Shown: positions 1 through 9,566 of the stretch, piece by piece
How the letters are laid out: the number at the start of each line of letters is the position of its first letter
Numbering within the stretch: position 1 is the stretch's first letter
Source: Atlantibacter hermannii
GTDB taxonomy: Bacteria > Pseudomonadota > Gammaproteobacteria > Enterobacterales > Enterobacteriaceae
DNA length: 64,000 bases
Direction of reading: 5' to 3'
Assembly: GCF_009907385.1 (NCBI RefSeq)
Contig: NZ_JAAATR010000033.1
Span: 248,001 to 312,000 of the forward strand
Translations under genes and position numbers: made by a program
Notes under the pieces: model-generated
The model's database searches: none
Seen by the model: only the letters and a program-made list of their open reading frames with translations
Told to the model about the DNA's origin: nothing

Positions 1-1
1 G

Positions 2-712
2 GCCAACTATGCGGGCATCCTCGGCGATCCCGGCTTCTGGCACGCATTGTGGACGACCTTCTGGTATACCGCGCTGGTGGTGATTGGGAGCTCAGGCTTA
101 GGGCTGGCAGTGGCGCTGTTTTTCAACCGCGAGTTTCGGTTTCGCAAAACCGCGCGCTCGCTGGTGATCCTCTCTTACGTCACGCCGTCCATCTCGCTGG
201 TGTTTGCCTGGAAGTACATGTTCAACAACGGCTACGGGCTGGTGAACTACCTCGGTGTGGATATCCTGCATCTTTACGAAAAAGCACCGCTGTGGTTCGA
301 CAACCCCGGCAGCAGCTTTGTGCTGGTGGTACTGTTCGCCATCTGGCGCTATTTCCCCTACGCATTTATCTCGTTCCTCGCGATTTTACAGACCATCGAC
401 AAATCGCTGTATGAAGCCGCGGAAATGGACGGGGCGAACGCCTGGCAGCGGTTTCGCATCGTCACGTTGCCGGCGATTATGCCGGTGCTGGCAACGGTGA
501 TCACGCTGCGCACGATCTGGATGTTTTACATGTTCGCCGACGTCTGGTTGCTGACCACCAAAGTCGACATCCTCGGCGTCTACCTCTACAAAACGGCGTT
601 CGCATTTAACGACTTAGGCAAAGCATCGGCGATTTCCGTGGTGCTGTTCGCCATTGTGTTCGCTGTGATCCTGATTTCCAGAAAACGGGTGAATCTCCAT
701 GGCAACAAATAA
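2..712 (+). CDS. ycjO: Sugar ABC transporter permease YcjO (5' end cut off by window)
   Basis: Inner-membrane permease of a carbohydrate ABC importer of the MalF type. The reading frame is open from base 2, so the true start lies upstream; about 237 residues are visible, the C-terminal four fifths of a protein of about 290. Several hydrophobic segments are present, and the cytoplasmic EAA loop that contacts the ATPase reads EAAEMDGANAWQRF near the middle. It overlaps ycjP by 14 bases, so the two permeases are translationally coupled. Gene order (permease, permease, dehydrogenase, epimerase, dehydrogenase, phosphorylase, mutase, ATPase) matches E. coli ycjOPQRSTUV; ycjM and ycjN would be expected just outside the window. 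The transported sugar is not settled by sequence. Confidence 0.93.
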   Translation, partial: ANYAGILGDPGFWHALWTTFWYTALVVIGSSGLGLAVALFFNREFRFRKTARSLVILSYVTPSISLVFAWKYMFNNGYGLVNYLGVDILHLYEKAPLWFDNPGSSFVLVVLFAIWRYFPYAFISFLAILQTIDKSLYEAAEMDGANAWQRFRIVTLPAIMPVLATVITLRTIWMFYMFADVWLLTTKVDILGVYLYKTAFAFNDLGKASAISVVLFAIVFAVILISRKRVNLHGNK

Positions 713-1541
713 ACGCCTTGCACCGCGCATCGGGTTTTATCTCGGGCTGGTGCTGTTTCTTGGCATCACATTGTTTCCCTTTTTTGTGATGCTGATGACC
801 TCGTTCAAAAGCTCTAAAGAGGCGATCTCGCTGCATCCGACGCTGCTGCCGCAGCACTGGACGCTCCAGCACTACCTGGACATTTTTAACCCGACCATTT
901 TTCCGTTTGTCACCTACTTCCAGAATAGCCTGGTGGTGTCGCTGGTTTCTTCCGGGCTGGCGGTTGTGATCGGCATCCTTGGGGCCTACGCCCTGTCCAA
1001 ACTGCGCTTCAAAGGACGGATGGCGGTCAATGCCAGTTTTTACACCGTGTATATGTTTTCCGGGATTTTGCTGATGGTCCCGCTGTTCAAAATCATCACC
1101 GCGCTCGGGATATACGACACGGAGATGGCGCTGATTATCACCATGGTGACGCAAACCCTGCCGACGGCGGTATTTATGTTGAAAAGCTACTTCGACACGC
1201 TGCCGGACGAAATAGAAGAGGCGGCCATGATGGATGGCCTGAACCGACTGCAGATCATCTTCTATATCACCGTGCCGCTGGCGATTTCCGGGCTGATCTC
1301 GGTGTTTGTTTACTGCTTTATGGTGGCGTGGAACGACTTTCTGTTTGCCTCGATTTTCCTCTCCAGCGCCAGCAACTTCACGCTTCCCGTTGGGCTGAAC
1401 GCGCTGTTCAGCACCCCCGATTACATCTGGGGCCGCATGATGGCGGCATCGCTGGTGACCGCACTGCCGGTTGTGGTGATGTACGCGCTATCCGAACGTT
1501 TTATTAAAAGTGGGTTAACCGCGGGCGGCGTTAAAGGCTAA
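699..1541 (+). CDS. ycjP: Sugar ABC transporter permease YcjP
   Basis: Second inner-membrane permease of the ycj importer (MalG type), 280 residues. About six hydrophobic segments can be seen, starting with a segment near residues 13-33. The EAA loop is EEAAMMDGLNRLQI, about 80 residues from the C-terminus, and should pair with the YcjV ATPase. The ATG at 699 lies inside the end of ycjO, which is typical of permease pairs. It is followed after 26 bases by ycjQ. Identity rests on family features plus the conserved gene order. Confidence 0.93.
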   Translation: MATNKRLAPRIGFYLGLVLFLGITLFPFFVMLMTSFKSSKEAISLHPTLLPQHWTLQHYLDIFNPTIFPFVTYFQNSLVVSLVSSGLAVVIGILGAYALSKLRFKGRMAVNASFYTVYMFSGILLMVPLFKIITALGIYDTEMALIITMVTQTLPTAVFMLKSYFDTLPDEIEEAAMMDGLNRLQIIFYITVPLAISGLISVFVYCFMVAWNDFLFASIFLSSASNFTLPVGLNALFSTPDYIWGRMMAASLVTALPVVVMYALSERFIKSGLTAGGVKG

Positions 1542-1567
1542 CCGCAATTTACATTCAGGAATTTTTA

Positions 1568-2620
1568 ATGAAAAAGCTTATTGCATCTGAGCCGCGCGTG
1601 GCGGCGCTTGTGGAGTATCAGGATCGTCCGGTGGCGGCGAATGAAGTCAAAATTAAGGTACTGTTCGGTGCGCCGAAGCACGGCACCGAAGTGGTCGATT
1701 TCCGCGCCGCCAGCCCGTTTATTGATGAAGACTTCAATTCAGAATGGCAGATGTTTATGCCGCGCCCGGAAGGTGCCCCGCGCGGGATCCAGTTCGGGCA
1801 CTTCCAGCTCGGCAATATGGTGGTGGGCGATGTGATTGAGATCGGCGCAGACGTCAGCGCGGTTAAAAAAGGCGATCGCGTTTGCACCTATGGTCCGCTT
1901 CAGGAAACCGTCATTGTTAATGGCGTGAACAACTACAAGCTGCGCAAAATGCCGGACGGCGCGAGCTGGAAAAACGCGGTCTGCTACGATCCGGCGCAGT
2001 TCGCCATGAGCGGCGTACGCGACGCCAACGTGCGGGTCGGCGATTTTGTGGTGGTGGTCGGTCTCGGCGCGATTGGCCAAATCGCCATCCAGCTAGCCAA
2101 AAAGGCGGGCGCCTCGACGGTCATCGGCGTGGATCCTATTGCGCATCGCTGCGATATCGCCCGGCGACACGGCGCAGATGCCTGCCTCAATCCGCTGGCG
2201 TGCGATGTCGGGCTGGAGATCAAACGGCTGACCGGTAAGCAGGGCGCCGACAGCATTATCGAATCCAGCGGTTATGCAGACGCCTTGCAAAGCGCGCTAC
2301 GCGGCCTGGCTTACGGCGGCACCATCTCCTATATCGCCTTCGCCAAACCGTTCCCGGCGGGGTTCAATCTGGGCCGCGAGGCGCATTTCAATAACGCCAA
2401 AATCGTGTTCTCCCGCGCCTGCAGCGAGCCAAACCCGGACTACCCGCGCTGGAACCGCAAACGCATTGAGGAAACCTGCTGGGAATTACTGATGAACGGT
2501 TATCTCAACTGCGAGGACCTGATCGATCCGGTGGTGACCTTCGCCAGCAGCCCGGAGAGCTATATGAAATATGTCGACCGCCAGCCGGAACTGAGCATCA
2601 AAATGGGCGTCACGTTTTAA
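1568..2620 (+). CDS. ycjQ: D-guloside 3-dehydrogenase YcjQ
   Basis: NAD-dependent oxidoreductase of the medium-chain dehydrogenase family, 350 residues. The Rossmann fold is marked by VVVGLGAIGQIAIQLAKKAG near residues 163-182. In E. coli the orthologue oxidises C3 of D-gulosides, the first step of the YcjQ/YcjR/YcjS route that turns D-gulosides into D-glucosides (published enzymology; not shown by this sequence). The start follows CAGGA. The gene sits between the permeases and the epimerase ycjR, consistent with that pathway. It could not be told from a general sugar dehydrogenase without the neighbours. Confidence 0.9.
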   Translation: MKKLIASEPRVAALVEYQDRPVAANEVKIKVLFGAPKHGTEVVDFRAASPFIDEDFNSEWQMFMPRPEGAPRGIQFGHFQLGNMVVGDVIEIGADVSAVKKGDRVCTYGPLQETVIVNGVNNYKLRKMPDGASWKNAVCYDPAQFAMSGVRDANVRVGDFVVVVGLGAIGQIAIQLAKKAGASTVIGVDPIAHRCDIARRHGADACLNPLACDVGLEIKRLTGKQGADSIIESSGYADALQSALRGLAYGGTISYIAFAKPFPAGFNLGREAHFNNAKIVFSRACSEPNPDYPRWNRKRIEETCWELLMNGYLNCEDLIDPVVTFASSPESYMKYVDRQPELSIKMGVTF

Positions 2621-2638
2621 CGTACAGGGAGGTAAAAA

Positions 2639-3427
2639 ATGAAAATCGCAACGCAGAATCAGGCATTTTTCCCGCAGGGGATCACAGAGAAGTTCCGTTA
2701 CATCAAGGCGATGGGCTTTGATGGTTTTGAAATCGACGGCAAGCTGCTGGTGGATAACCTGGCGGAAGTCAAAGCGGCTATCCAGGAAACCGGCTTGCCG
2801 GTGGTCACCGCCTGCGGCGGCTATGACGGCTGGATTGGCGACTTTATCGAAGAGCGCCGTCTGAACGGCATCGCGCAGATCACCCGCATTCTGGAGGCGC
2901 TGTCGGAAGTCGGCGGTACGGGGATTATCGTCCCGGCCGCCTGGGGGATGTTCACCTTTCGTTTGCCGCCGATGACCTCGCCGCGCAGCGTTGAAGGCGA
3001 TCGCAAAGCGGTCAGCGACTCGCTGCGCCAGCTCGATGCGGTGGCGCGCCGCACAGGCACTATAATTTTCCTTGAGCCGCTGAATCGCTATCAGGATCAC
3101 ATGATCAATACCCTCGCTGAGGCGCGTCGCTATATCGACGAAGGCGGGTATTGCAACGTGCGGATCATCGGCGACTTCTACCATATGAATATTGAAGAGG
3201 ACGACCTGAGCGCGGCGCTGACGACCCATCGCGACCTGCTCGGTCACGTTCACCTTGCTGATAATCATCGCTACCAGCCCGGTAGCGGCTGCATCGACTT
3301 CAAGAAGCATTTTGATACGTTGCGCGCCAACGATTATGACGGGTGGGTCGTATACGAGTGCCGCGTCCGCGCCGACGATCCTGCCGCCGCCTACCGCCAG
3401 TCACTCGCTTTCTTACGGTCATGCTGA
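2639..3427 (+). CDS. ycjR: 3-dehydro-D-guloside 4-epimerase YcjR
   Basis: Xylose-isomerase-like TIM-barrel protein, 262 residues. Likely metal-binding segments are visible: LEPLNRYQDH, GDFYHMNIEEDD and GHVHLADNHRYQPG, with a final glutamate in VVYECRVR, the usual Glu/Asp/His/Glu layout of this family. The E. coli enzyme epimerises C4 of the 3-keto-guloside made by YcjQ. A strong ribosome binding site (GGGAGG) lies 6 bases before the ATG. It is 18 bases downstream of ycjQ and 13 bases upstream of ycjS, so it belongs to one transcription unit. Confidence 0.9.
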   Translation: MKIATQNQAFFPQGITEKFRYIKAMGFDGFEIDGKLLVDNLAEVKAAIQETGLPVVTACGGYDGWIGDFIEERRLNGIAQITRILEALSEVGGTGIIVPAAWGMFTFRLPPMTSPRSVEGDRKAVSDSLRQLDAVARRTGTIIFLEPLNRYQDHMINTLAEARRYIDEGGYCNVRIIGDFYHMNIEEDDLSAALTTHRDLLGHVHLADNHRYQPGSGCIDFKKHFDTLRANDYDGWVVYECRVRADDPAAAYRQSLAFLRSC

Positions 3428-3440
3428 GGGGCGTAGCACT

Positions 3441-4487
3441 ATGAGCGGTAGCGACAAGACATTGCGCGTTGCCATTATCGGCGCAGGGAATATTGCCGAA
3501 AGAGTTCACGCATCGTTCTATCACGCCAGCCCAGATACCGAGCTGGTGGGCGTGTGCGATAACCGGCCAGAGCAGGCGCAGATGTTTGCCAATAAGTACG
3601 GCTGCGCGGCGTTTGATGATGTGGATACCATGCTGTCGACGCTGCGCCCGGATGCGGTCAGCGTCTGTTCGCCCAATCGGTTTCATTACCAGCATGTGCT
3701 GGCCGCGCTGGCGGCGGGTTGCCATGTGATGTGCGAGAAACCCCCGGCGATGACGCCGCAGGAGGCGGACGAGATGCGGCTGGCGGCGCGCAAAGCGCGT
3801 CGGCTGCTGGCTTACGATTTCCATCATCGTTTCGCTCTCGACGTCCAGCTGCTGCGCGAGCAGGTCGCGGCGGGCACCCTGGGGAAAGTGTACGTCACTA
3901 ACGCCCGGGCGCTGCGCCGCTGCGGCGTGCCGGGCTGGGGCGTGTTCACCAATAAAGCGCTCCAGGGCGGCGGGCCGCTCATCGACATCGGTATTCATAT
4001 GCTGGATGCCGCCCTGTTTGTGCTGGGATTCCCGGCGGTGAAGTGCGTGACCGCCCACAGCTTTCAGAAACTGGGCACCACCAAAAACAACGGGCAATTC
4101 GGCGCATGGGACCCGGCGAATTACACCGTCGAAGACGCGCTGTTCGCCACGCTCGAATTTCACAACGGCGGCATTCTGCGCCTTGAAACCTCGTTCGCGC
4201 TGAATATCCCTGAGCAGAGCATCATGAACGTCCAGTTCTGCGGGGATAAGGCGGGCGGCACGCTGTTCCCGGCGCATATTTATTACGATGAAGCAGGAGA
4301 GTTGGTCACCCTGATGCAGCGAGACGCGGCGGATGATTTGCGTCATTTCCGCTCGATGTCTGCTTTTATCGATGCGGTGAAGGGCAGCCCGGTCGCGCTG
4401 GCCGAAGCCGAGCAGGGGTATCAGATCCAGCGGCTGGTGCAGGCGATTTATGACGCCGCCGAGCAGGGGGTCGCCGTCACCTTATGA
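3441..4487 (+). CDS. ycjS: D-glucoside 3-dehydrogenase YcjS
   Basis: Gfo/Idh/MocA-family oxidoreductase, 348 residues. The N-terminal nucleotide fold reads AIIGAGNIAERVH, followed by the family's CEKPPAMT active-site lysine motif near residue 95 and the GPLIDIGIHMLD motif of the C-terminal domain. The E. coli enzyme interconverts D-glucosides and 3-keto-glucosides, closing the guloside to glucoside route. The frame is open upstream to 3255, but the ATG at 3441 gives the family length and a clean N-terminus before the Rossmann fold. Its stop codon overlaps the ycjT start by 4 bases. Confidence 0.9.
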   Translation: MSGSDKTLRVAIIGAGNIAERVHASFYHASPDTELVGVCDNRPEQAQMFANKYGCAAFDDVDTMLSTLRPDAVSVCSPNRFHYQHVLAALAAGCHVMCEKPPAMTPQEADEMRLAARKARRLLAYDFHHRFALDVQLLREQVAAGTLGKVYVTNARALRRCGVPGWGVFTNKALQGGGPLIDIGIHMLDAALFVLGFPAVKCVTAHSFQKLGTTKNNGQFGAWDPANYTVEDALFATLEFHNGGILRLETSFALNIPEQSIMNVQFCGDKAGGTLFPAHIYYDEAGELVTLMQRDAADDLRHFRSMSAFIDAVKGSPVALAEAEQGYQIQRLVQAIYDAAEQGVAVTL

Positions 4488-6757
4488 AACCGATGACCAC
4501 GCTGAATGAAGCGCGCTTTGATCCGCATTGCCTGAATAAATACGCCTCGCTGATGGCGGCAGGAAACGGCTATCTGGGCATCCGCGCCACCCACGAAGAG
4601 AGTTACAGCCAGCAAAACCGCGGCATGTATCTCGCGGGCTTGTACCACCGCGCGGGGAAGCGGGACGTAACCGAACTGATTAATTTGCCCGACGTGGTGG
4701 GCATGGAAATCGACATCGACGGGGCTATTTTTAGCCTGCTGGCCGGGGAGATCCTCGACTGGCGGCGCGAACTGTCATTCTCCAGCGGCGAAGTCGTGCG
4801 CGACGTACTCTGGCGCGCCCCGAACGGGCGGCGCTACCGCATTGAAAGCCGCCGCTTTCTTTCTGCCGCTCAAAAACCGCTGTTTGCGATGCGGCTTTCC
4901 ATCACCCCGCTGGACGGCGCGGCGCAGGTAAAGCTGACCACCGGTATTGACGCGACCCAGACTAACAGCGGGCGGCAGCATCTGGATGAAATTTCTCTGC
5001 GCGTCTATGAAGAGCGCTATCTTCAGGGCGTTTATCGCGCACAGGGCAGTCAGATCGATGTGACCATCGGCTGCCGCTGCACGGTGACCCATGCGGTAAA
5101 CCGCATCAGCGCCGTTAACCGCAAGCTGATGCAGCATTCCACCGCCCTTGTTGCCCAGGGCGATACGCTGTGTTGTGAAAAAATCTGCTGGATCGCAGGC
5201 GACCCCGACGCCACGCCGAACGGCCTTGAGGCGCAGAGCCTGGCGGCGCTTAAAGTGGCGGCAGACCTCGGCTATGAAGCGCTACTGACTGCGTCGCGTC
5301 AGGCCATGACGCAGTGGTGGCGGCAAAGCCGGGTGGAGCTGGATTGCGATGATTTGCAGGATCAGCAGGCGCTGGACTTTGCCCTGTTTCACCTGCATGC
5401 CATGACGCCGGTACATGACGAACGCGCCAGCATCGCGGCGAAAGGGCTCACCGGCGAGGGGTATAAGGGCCATGTGTTCTGGGATACCGAGGTATTTTTA
5501 CTGCCATTTTATCTCTATACCCATCCTGAAATCGCGCGTCAGCTCCTGCGTTATCGCTGGCATAATCTGCCTGCCGCACAGCAGAAAGCCCGCCACTGCG
5601 GTTACCAGGGGGCGCTGTTTCCGTGGGAAAGCGCCCGTACGGGTGAAGAAGAGACGCCGGAATTTGCCGCCATCAACATTCGTACCGGCCAGCGCCAGCG
5701 CGTCGCGTCTGCTCTGGCCGAGCATCATCTGGTGGCAGACATCGGCTGGGCCGTGATGCGCTATGTGGAGATTACCGGTGACGATGCGTTTTTACAGGGG
5801 GAAGGCGGCGAACTGTTATATCAAACGGCCTGCTTCTGGATTAGCCGCACGACCGAAGTGGAGGGTCATCTGGAAATCCACGATGTCATCGGGCCCGATG
5901 AGTATACCGAGCACGTTAACAACAACGCCTTCACTAACTATATGGCGCTCTACAACGTAGCAAGTGCGCTGAAGCATTGCCCGGCAGCGCGGATGGCAGT
6001 GGATTTTAAAACCAAAGCGGCGGATTTTATCGCCCGTTTGCGGCTGCCTGTGCCTGATATGCGCCACGTGCTGCCGCAGGATGACAGTTTTTTTAGCAAG
6101 CCATTTATCGACCTGAGCCGTTACCAGGCGCAGGCGGGCAAGCAAACCATTTTGCTGGATTACTCGCGGGCTGAAGTCAACGAGATGCAGATCCTCAAGC
6201 AAGCCGACGTGGTGATGCTGTTCTATCTCCAGCCGGGGCTGTTTACGCCAGAAACCCAGCAGGCCAGCCTGGCGTGGTATCTGCCGCGCACTATCCATGA
6301 TTCGTCGCTCAGCAAGACCATCCACGGCATCGTGGCGGCGCGCTGTAACGATGCGCAGACCGCGTACCGTTTCTGGCGAGAAGGGAGCCAGATCGATCTG
6401 GGTGACGATCCGCACAGCAGTGATGACGGTTTGCATGCTGCCGCAACGGGCGCAATCTGGCTCGGTGTGATTGAGGGCTTCGCCGGCGTGAGCGTCGAGC
6501 ACGGGCTGTGCATTGCTCCGCGGTTGCCCGAGGGCTGGCGGCGGTTGCGCTTCCCGCTGTGCTACCAGGGTATCCGGTTAACGCTGGAGCTCACGCCAAC
6601 GCATCTGACGATGACAACGTCCGCGCCGTTAACCTTCCGGCTATATGGTCATTCCGTATCCTTTAGCGGCCAGGGGCGTTGGGCGTATCAGGATTTTATT
6701 TCACTCAGGATGGGAGCGCTCCCGGGAAGGGATCATGTTACAGGCACTGATATTTGA
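4484..6757 (+). CDS. ycjT: Kojibiose phosphorylase YcjT (GH65)
   Basis: Glycoside hydrolase family 65 phosphorylase, 757 residues, the usual family size. It phosphorolyses an alpha-1,2-linked glucose disaccharide (kojibiose in E. coli) to beta-glucose 1-phosphate plus glucose. The catalytic acid segment is visible as [17 protein letters not shown] (about residue 470), and the phosphate-binding HDSSLS segment lies near residue 605. The product is the substrate of the next gene, ycjU. Overlaps at both ends (4 bases with ycjS, 23 bases with ycjU) show tight coupling. Exact disaccharide linkage cannot be read from the sequence. Confidence 0.9.
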   Translation: MKPMTTLNEARFDPHCLNKYASLMAAGNGYLGIRATHEESYSQQNRGMYLAGLYHRAGKRDVTELINLPDVVGMEIDIDGAIFSLLAGEILDWRRELSFSSGEVVRDVLWRAPNGRRYRIESRRFLSAAQKPLFAMRLSITPLDGAAQVKLTTGIDATQTNSGRQHLDEISLRVYEERYLQGVYRAQGSQIDVTIGCRCTVTHAVNRISAVNRKLMQHSTALVAQGDTLCCEKICWIAGDPDATPNGLEAQSLAALKVAADLGYEALLTASRQAMTQWWRQSRVELDCDDLQDQQALDFALFHLHAMTPVHDERASIAAKGLTGEGYKGHVFWDTEVFLLPFYLYTHPEIARQLLRYRWHNLPAAQQKARHCGYQGALFPWESARTGEEETPEFAAINIRTGQRQRVASALAEHHLVADIGWAVMRYVEITGDDAFLQGEGGELLYQTACFWISRTTEVEGHLEIHDVIGPDEYTEHVNNNAFTNYMALYNVASALKHCPAARMAVDFKTKAADFIARLRLPVPDMRHVLPQDDSFFSKPFIDLSRYQAQAGKQTILLDYSRAEVNEMQILKQADVVMLFYLQPGLFTPETQQASLAWYLPRTIHDSSLSKTIHGIVAARCNDAQTAYRFWREGSQIDLGDDPHSSDDGLHAAATGAIWLGVIEGFAGVSVEHGLCIAPRLPEGWRRLRFPLCYQGIRLTLELTPTHLTMTTSAPLTFRLYGHSVSFSGQGRWAYQDFISLRMGALPGRDHVTGTDI

Positions 6758-7415
6758 TTTAGACGGCGTTATCACCGATACCGCGCATTTGCACTTTATC
6801 GCGTGGCGTTCGGTTGCCGCGGAGTTGGGCATCACGATAGATGAAGAGGTGAACCAGTCGTTAAAAGGCATCAGCCGGATGGCGTCGCTTGAGCGTATTT
6901 TGCAGTTTGGCGGTAAGGCGGAGTTATTTAGCGTAACGGAGAAGGCAGCGATCGCCCGCCGTAAAAACGACCGTTACGTCGCACTGCTGAGTTCGCTGGG
7001 GCCGGAATCTGTTCTGCCGGGCATCGCCTCGCTGCTGGCTGAATTAAAGTCGCGCGGCATTGGCATTGGTCTGGCGTCCGCCTCGTTAAATGCGCCGGGT
7101 ATATTACAGGCGCTCGGATTGACGGCGATGTTTGATTACTGCGCCGACGCCAGCCGCATTGTCCATTCCAAACCCGATCCGGAAATTTTTCTCGCGGCCT
7201 GCGCCGGGCTGGGCGCCACGCCGCAACGCTGCATCGGCGTGGAGGACGCCCAGGCCGGGATTGCGGCGATTAACGCCAGCGGCATGGTATCGATTGGTAT
7301 CGGGGCTACGCTCACCGATGCGAATTTACGGCTTAACAGCACGGAAGAACTCACCTGGCGGCGGATCGCCGGGCTTATGGACCTCACAGATACGGCGACG
7401 TCTGTTCGCCGTTAA
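6735..7415 (+). CDS. ycjU: Beta-phosphoglucomutase YcjU
   Basis: HAD-superfamily mutase, 226 residues, converting beta-glucose 1-phosphate to glucose 6-phosphate. The DxD nucleophile motif is [11 protein letters not shown] at residues 5-15; HSKPDPEIF (about residue 143) and GVEDAQAGI (about 168) are HAD motifs III and IV. The frame is open back to 6645, but the ATG at 6735, preceded by GGGAAGGG, gives the family length and starts directly at the DxD strand. It lies inside the 3' end of ycjT, so mutase and phosphorylase are coupled. Product flow goes to glycolysis. Confidence 0.92.
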   Translation: MLQALIFDLDGVITDTAHLHFIAWRSVAAELGITIDEEVNQSLKGISRMASLERILQFGGKAELFSVTEKAAIARRKNDRYVALLSSLGPESVLPGIASLLAELKSRGIGIGLASASLNAPGILQALGLTAMFDYCADASRIVHSKPDPEIFLAACAGLGATPQRCIGVEDAQAGIAAINASGMVSIGIGATLTDANLRLNSTEELTWRRIAGLMDLTDTATSVRR

Positions 7416-7424
7416 GGGATTGAT

Positions 7425-8507
7425 ATGGCACAACTTTCCTTACAGCACCTTCAGAAGGTTTATGACAATAACGTTCACGTGGTAAAGGATTTCACCCTTG
7501 AGATTGCCGACAAGGAATTTATTGTTTTCGTTGGCCCGTCAGGCTGCGGTAAATCCACCACGCTGCGCATGATCGCCGGGCTGGAGGACATCACCCACGG
7601 TGAACTCTATATCGACGGGGTAAGAATGAATGATGTCCCTGCTAAATCGCGCGACATCGCCATGGTGTTTCAGAACTACGCGCTCTATCCCCATATGAGC
7701 GTCTACGACAACATGGCTTTCGGCCTGAAAATGCAGAAAATCGCCCCGGCAGTCATTAGCGAGAGAGTCGAATGGGCCGCGCAGATCCTCGGCCTGAAAG
7801 AGTACCTCAAGCGCAAGCCAGGCGCGCTTTCGGGCGGGCAACGCCAGCGGGTGGCGCTGGGCAGAGCAATTGTTCGGGAGGCGGGCGTGTTTTTGATGGA
7901 TGAGCCGCTGTCCAATCTGGATGCCCGGCTGCGGGTGCAGATGCGCGCCGAGATCGGCAAACTGCACCAGAAACTCAATACCACCATGATTTACGTTACC
8001 CACGACCAGACGGAAGCCATGACCATGGCGACGCGCATTGTGATCCTCAAGGACGGCATAATCCAGCAGGTAGGTACGCCAAAAACGGTCTACAACCATC
8101 CGGCCAACATGTTTGTCGCGGGCTTTATCGGTTCACCCGCCATGAACTTTGTGCGCGGCGCATTTGACGGCAGCCACTTCGTGACCGAGACCCTCAAGCT
8201 GGAATTACCGGAAGAAAAGCGCGAACTGCTTAATGACAGAGGTTATTACCGCAAACCGATCGTGATGGGGATTCGTCCGGAAGATATCTCTACGGGCGCG
8301 CAACAACACAATAGCGCCGATGCGCATATTAGCGTGGCCGAACTGACCGGCGCGGAATTTATGCTGTATACCTCGGTTGGCGGGCATGAATTTGTGGTTC
8401 GCACCAGTGCAGACGGGCATTATCACGCCGGACAAACGCAGCCTATCTATTTTGATATGACCAAATCCCATTTCTTCAACAGCGAAACGGAACACGCCAT
8501 CGATTAA
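7425..8507 (+). CDS. ycjV: Sugar ABC transporter ATP-binding protein YcjV (intact)
   Basis: ATPase of the ycj importer, MalK/UgpC type, 360 residues. Walker A is GPSGCGKST (residues 38-46), the signature is LSGGQRQR, Walker B is VFLMDEPLSNLDA and the switch histidine is in VTHDQTEAM. A C-terminal regulatory OB-fold region follows from about residue 240. The frame is uninterrupted from end to end; my recollection is that the K-12 copy is annotated as a pseudogene, so this copy probably shows the ancestral state. It starts 9 bases after ycjU. It should energise YcjO and YcjP. Confidence 0.93.
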   Translation: MAQLSLQHLQKVYDNNVHVVKDFTLEIADKEFIVFVGPSGCGKSTTLRMIAGLEDITHGELYIDGVRMNDVPAKSRDIAMVFQNYALYPHMSVYDNMAFGLKMQKIAPAVISERVEWAAQILGLKEYLKRKPGALSGGQRQRVALGRAIVREAGVFLMDEPLSNLDARLRVQMRAEIGKLHQKLNTTMIYVTHDQTEAMTMATRIVILKDGIIQQVGTPKTVYNHPANMFVAGFIGSPAMNFVRGAFDGSHFVTETLKLELPEEKRELLNDRGYYRKPIVMGIRPEDISTGAQQHNSADAHISVAELTGAEFMLYTSVGGHEFVVRTSADGHYHAGQTQPIYFDMTKSHFFNSETEHAID

Positions 8508-8512
8508 TGACC

Positions 8513-8541
8513 GCAAGGGCAGGCTTGCGGCTTGCCTTTGC
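8513..8541 (+). other. Intercistronic hairpin between ycjV and ompG
   Basis: Two 12-base arms (8513-8524 and 8530-8541) pair along their full length with two G-U pairs and a 5-base loop. No T-run follows, so it is not a classical terminator. It more likely slows 3' exonucleases or lowers readthrough into ompG, giving the porin a different dose from the enzymes. Confidence 0.55.
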
Positions 8542-8579
8542 ATTACCCCGGCAGTACCCACAAATGAAGGAACGAAAAT

Positions 8580-9503
8580 ATGAATGCCATAATTCGGACG
8601 CTGCTACTGTTGCCTGTTGCTGGGGCAATGTGTGCCCAGGCGCAGGAAACACCGCAAAATAGCTGGCAATACAGCATTGGCGCGATGTATGAAATTGAGA
8701 ACGTCGAGGGTCAGGCAGAAGACAGGGACGGGCTCTATGAACCCTCTGTCTATTTCAATGCCGCTTACGGTCCCTGGAGTATTAATCTGGTGATGTATCA
8801 GGAAGGTCCGGTTGATTACAGTTCCATGTCGCGCGGAACCTATTTCAACCGCCCGGAATTTAACCTGCGTTATCAGTTAACAGAAAATGATGATTTCTCC
8901 CTGGGGTTAACCGGCGGTGTGCGCAATTATGGTTACCATTTTAAAAACGAGGACGGTTCTCCTGCCGGTACCGCCAATACCCAGCGCTGGAAAATTCAGC
9001 CGGACTGGAATGTGAAAATCAATCAGGATCTGGCGTTTGAGGGATGGCTGGCCTGGTATCGGTTCGTAAACGATCTAAACCAAACCGGTTATTCCGATAG
9101 CCGTGTCGAAACGGAAACCGGGTTAAATTATCACTTTAATGAGACATTCTCGGTTCAGGCGCACTATTATCTTGAGCGCGGCTATAACACCGTGAGCGGC
9201 AATAAACAGGGCGAGTTTTCCACAAACGAGGCACGTATTTATTTCCCCATCGCCCTCGGAAACAATACCTTTACCCCTTATACCCGCTTAACCATCGATC
9301 GCTGGAGCAACTGGGACTGGCAGAATGACGGCTCTGATTCGGAAGATCATGACTATAACCGTCTGGGCCTGCTGTACGCCCATGATTTCGAGAACGGTTT
9401 GTCAATGACGCTGGAATATGCTTACGAATGGCAGACGCACCGCGAAGGGGATACACATGATATTTTTCACTATGCAGGTATAGGCGTGAATTACGCTTTT
9501 TAA
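8580..9503 (+). CDS. ompG: Outer membrane porin OmpG
   Basis: Monomeric 14-strand beta-barrel porin, 307 residues (E. coli OmpG is 301). A signal peptide (residues 1-22, ending AGAMCAQA) is followed by alternating amphipathic strands rich in Tyr, Trp and Asn, and the chain ends in phenylalanine (NYAF), the outer-membrane sorting signal. OmpG allows non-specific passage of larger oligosaccharides, which fits its place after a disaccharide operon. The start follows AAGGAACGAAAAT. It is separated from ycjV by a hairpin and faces ycjW across a shared terminator-like stem. Confidence 0.93.
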   Translation: MNAIIRTLLLLPVAGAMCAQAQETPQNSWQYSIGAMYEIENVEGQAEDRDGLYEPSVYFNAAYGPWSINLVMYQEGPVDYSSMSRGTYFNRPEFNLRYQLTENDDFSLGLTGGVRNYGYHFKNEDGSPAGTANTQRWKIQPDWNVKINQDLAFEGWLAWYRFVNDLNQTGYSDSRVETETGLNYHFNETFSVQAHYYLERGYNTVSGNKQGEFSTNEARIYFPIALGNNTFTPYTRLTIDRWSNWDWQNDGSDSEDHDYNRLGLLYAHDFENGLSMTLEYAYEWQTHREGDTHDIFHYAGIGVNYAF

Positions 9504-9533
9504 CGCGCCTTCCTTAACGTTCGTGATATCCCC

Positions 9534-9563
9534 CTGAGCGCAGGCGGACGCACCTGCGCTCAG
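9534..9563. terminator. Shared hairpin between convergent ompG and ycjW
   Basis: Perfect 11-base inverted repeat (CTGAGCGCAGG and its complement) with an 8-base loop, placed between the ompG stop and the ycjW stop. The symmetry and the convergent genes suggest a bidirectional terminator. The adjoining T-runs are short, so efficiency is uncertain. Confidence 0.65.
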
Positions 9564-9566
9564 ACG

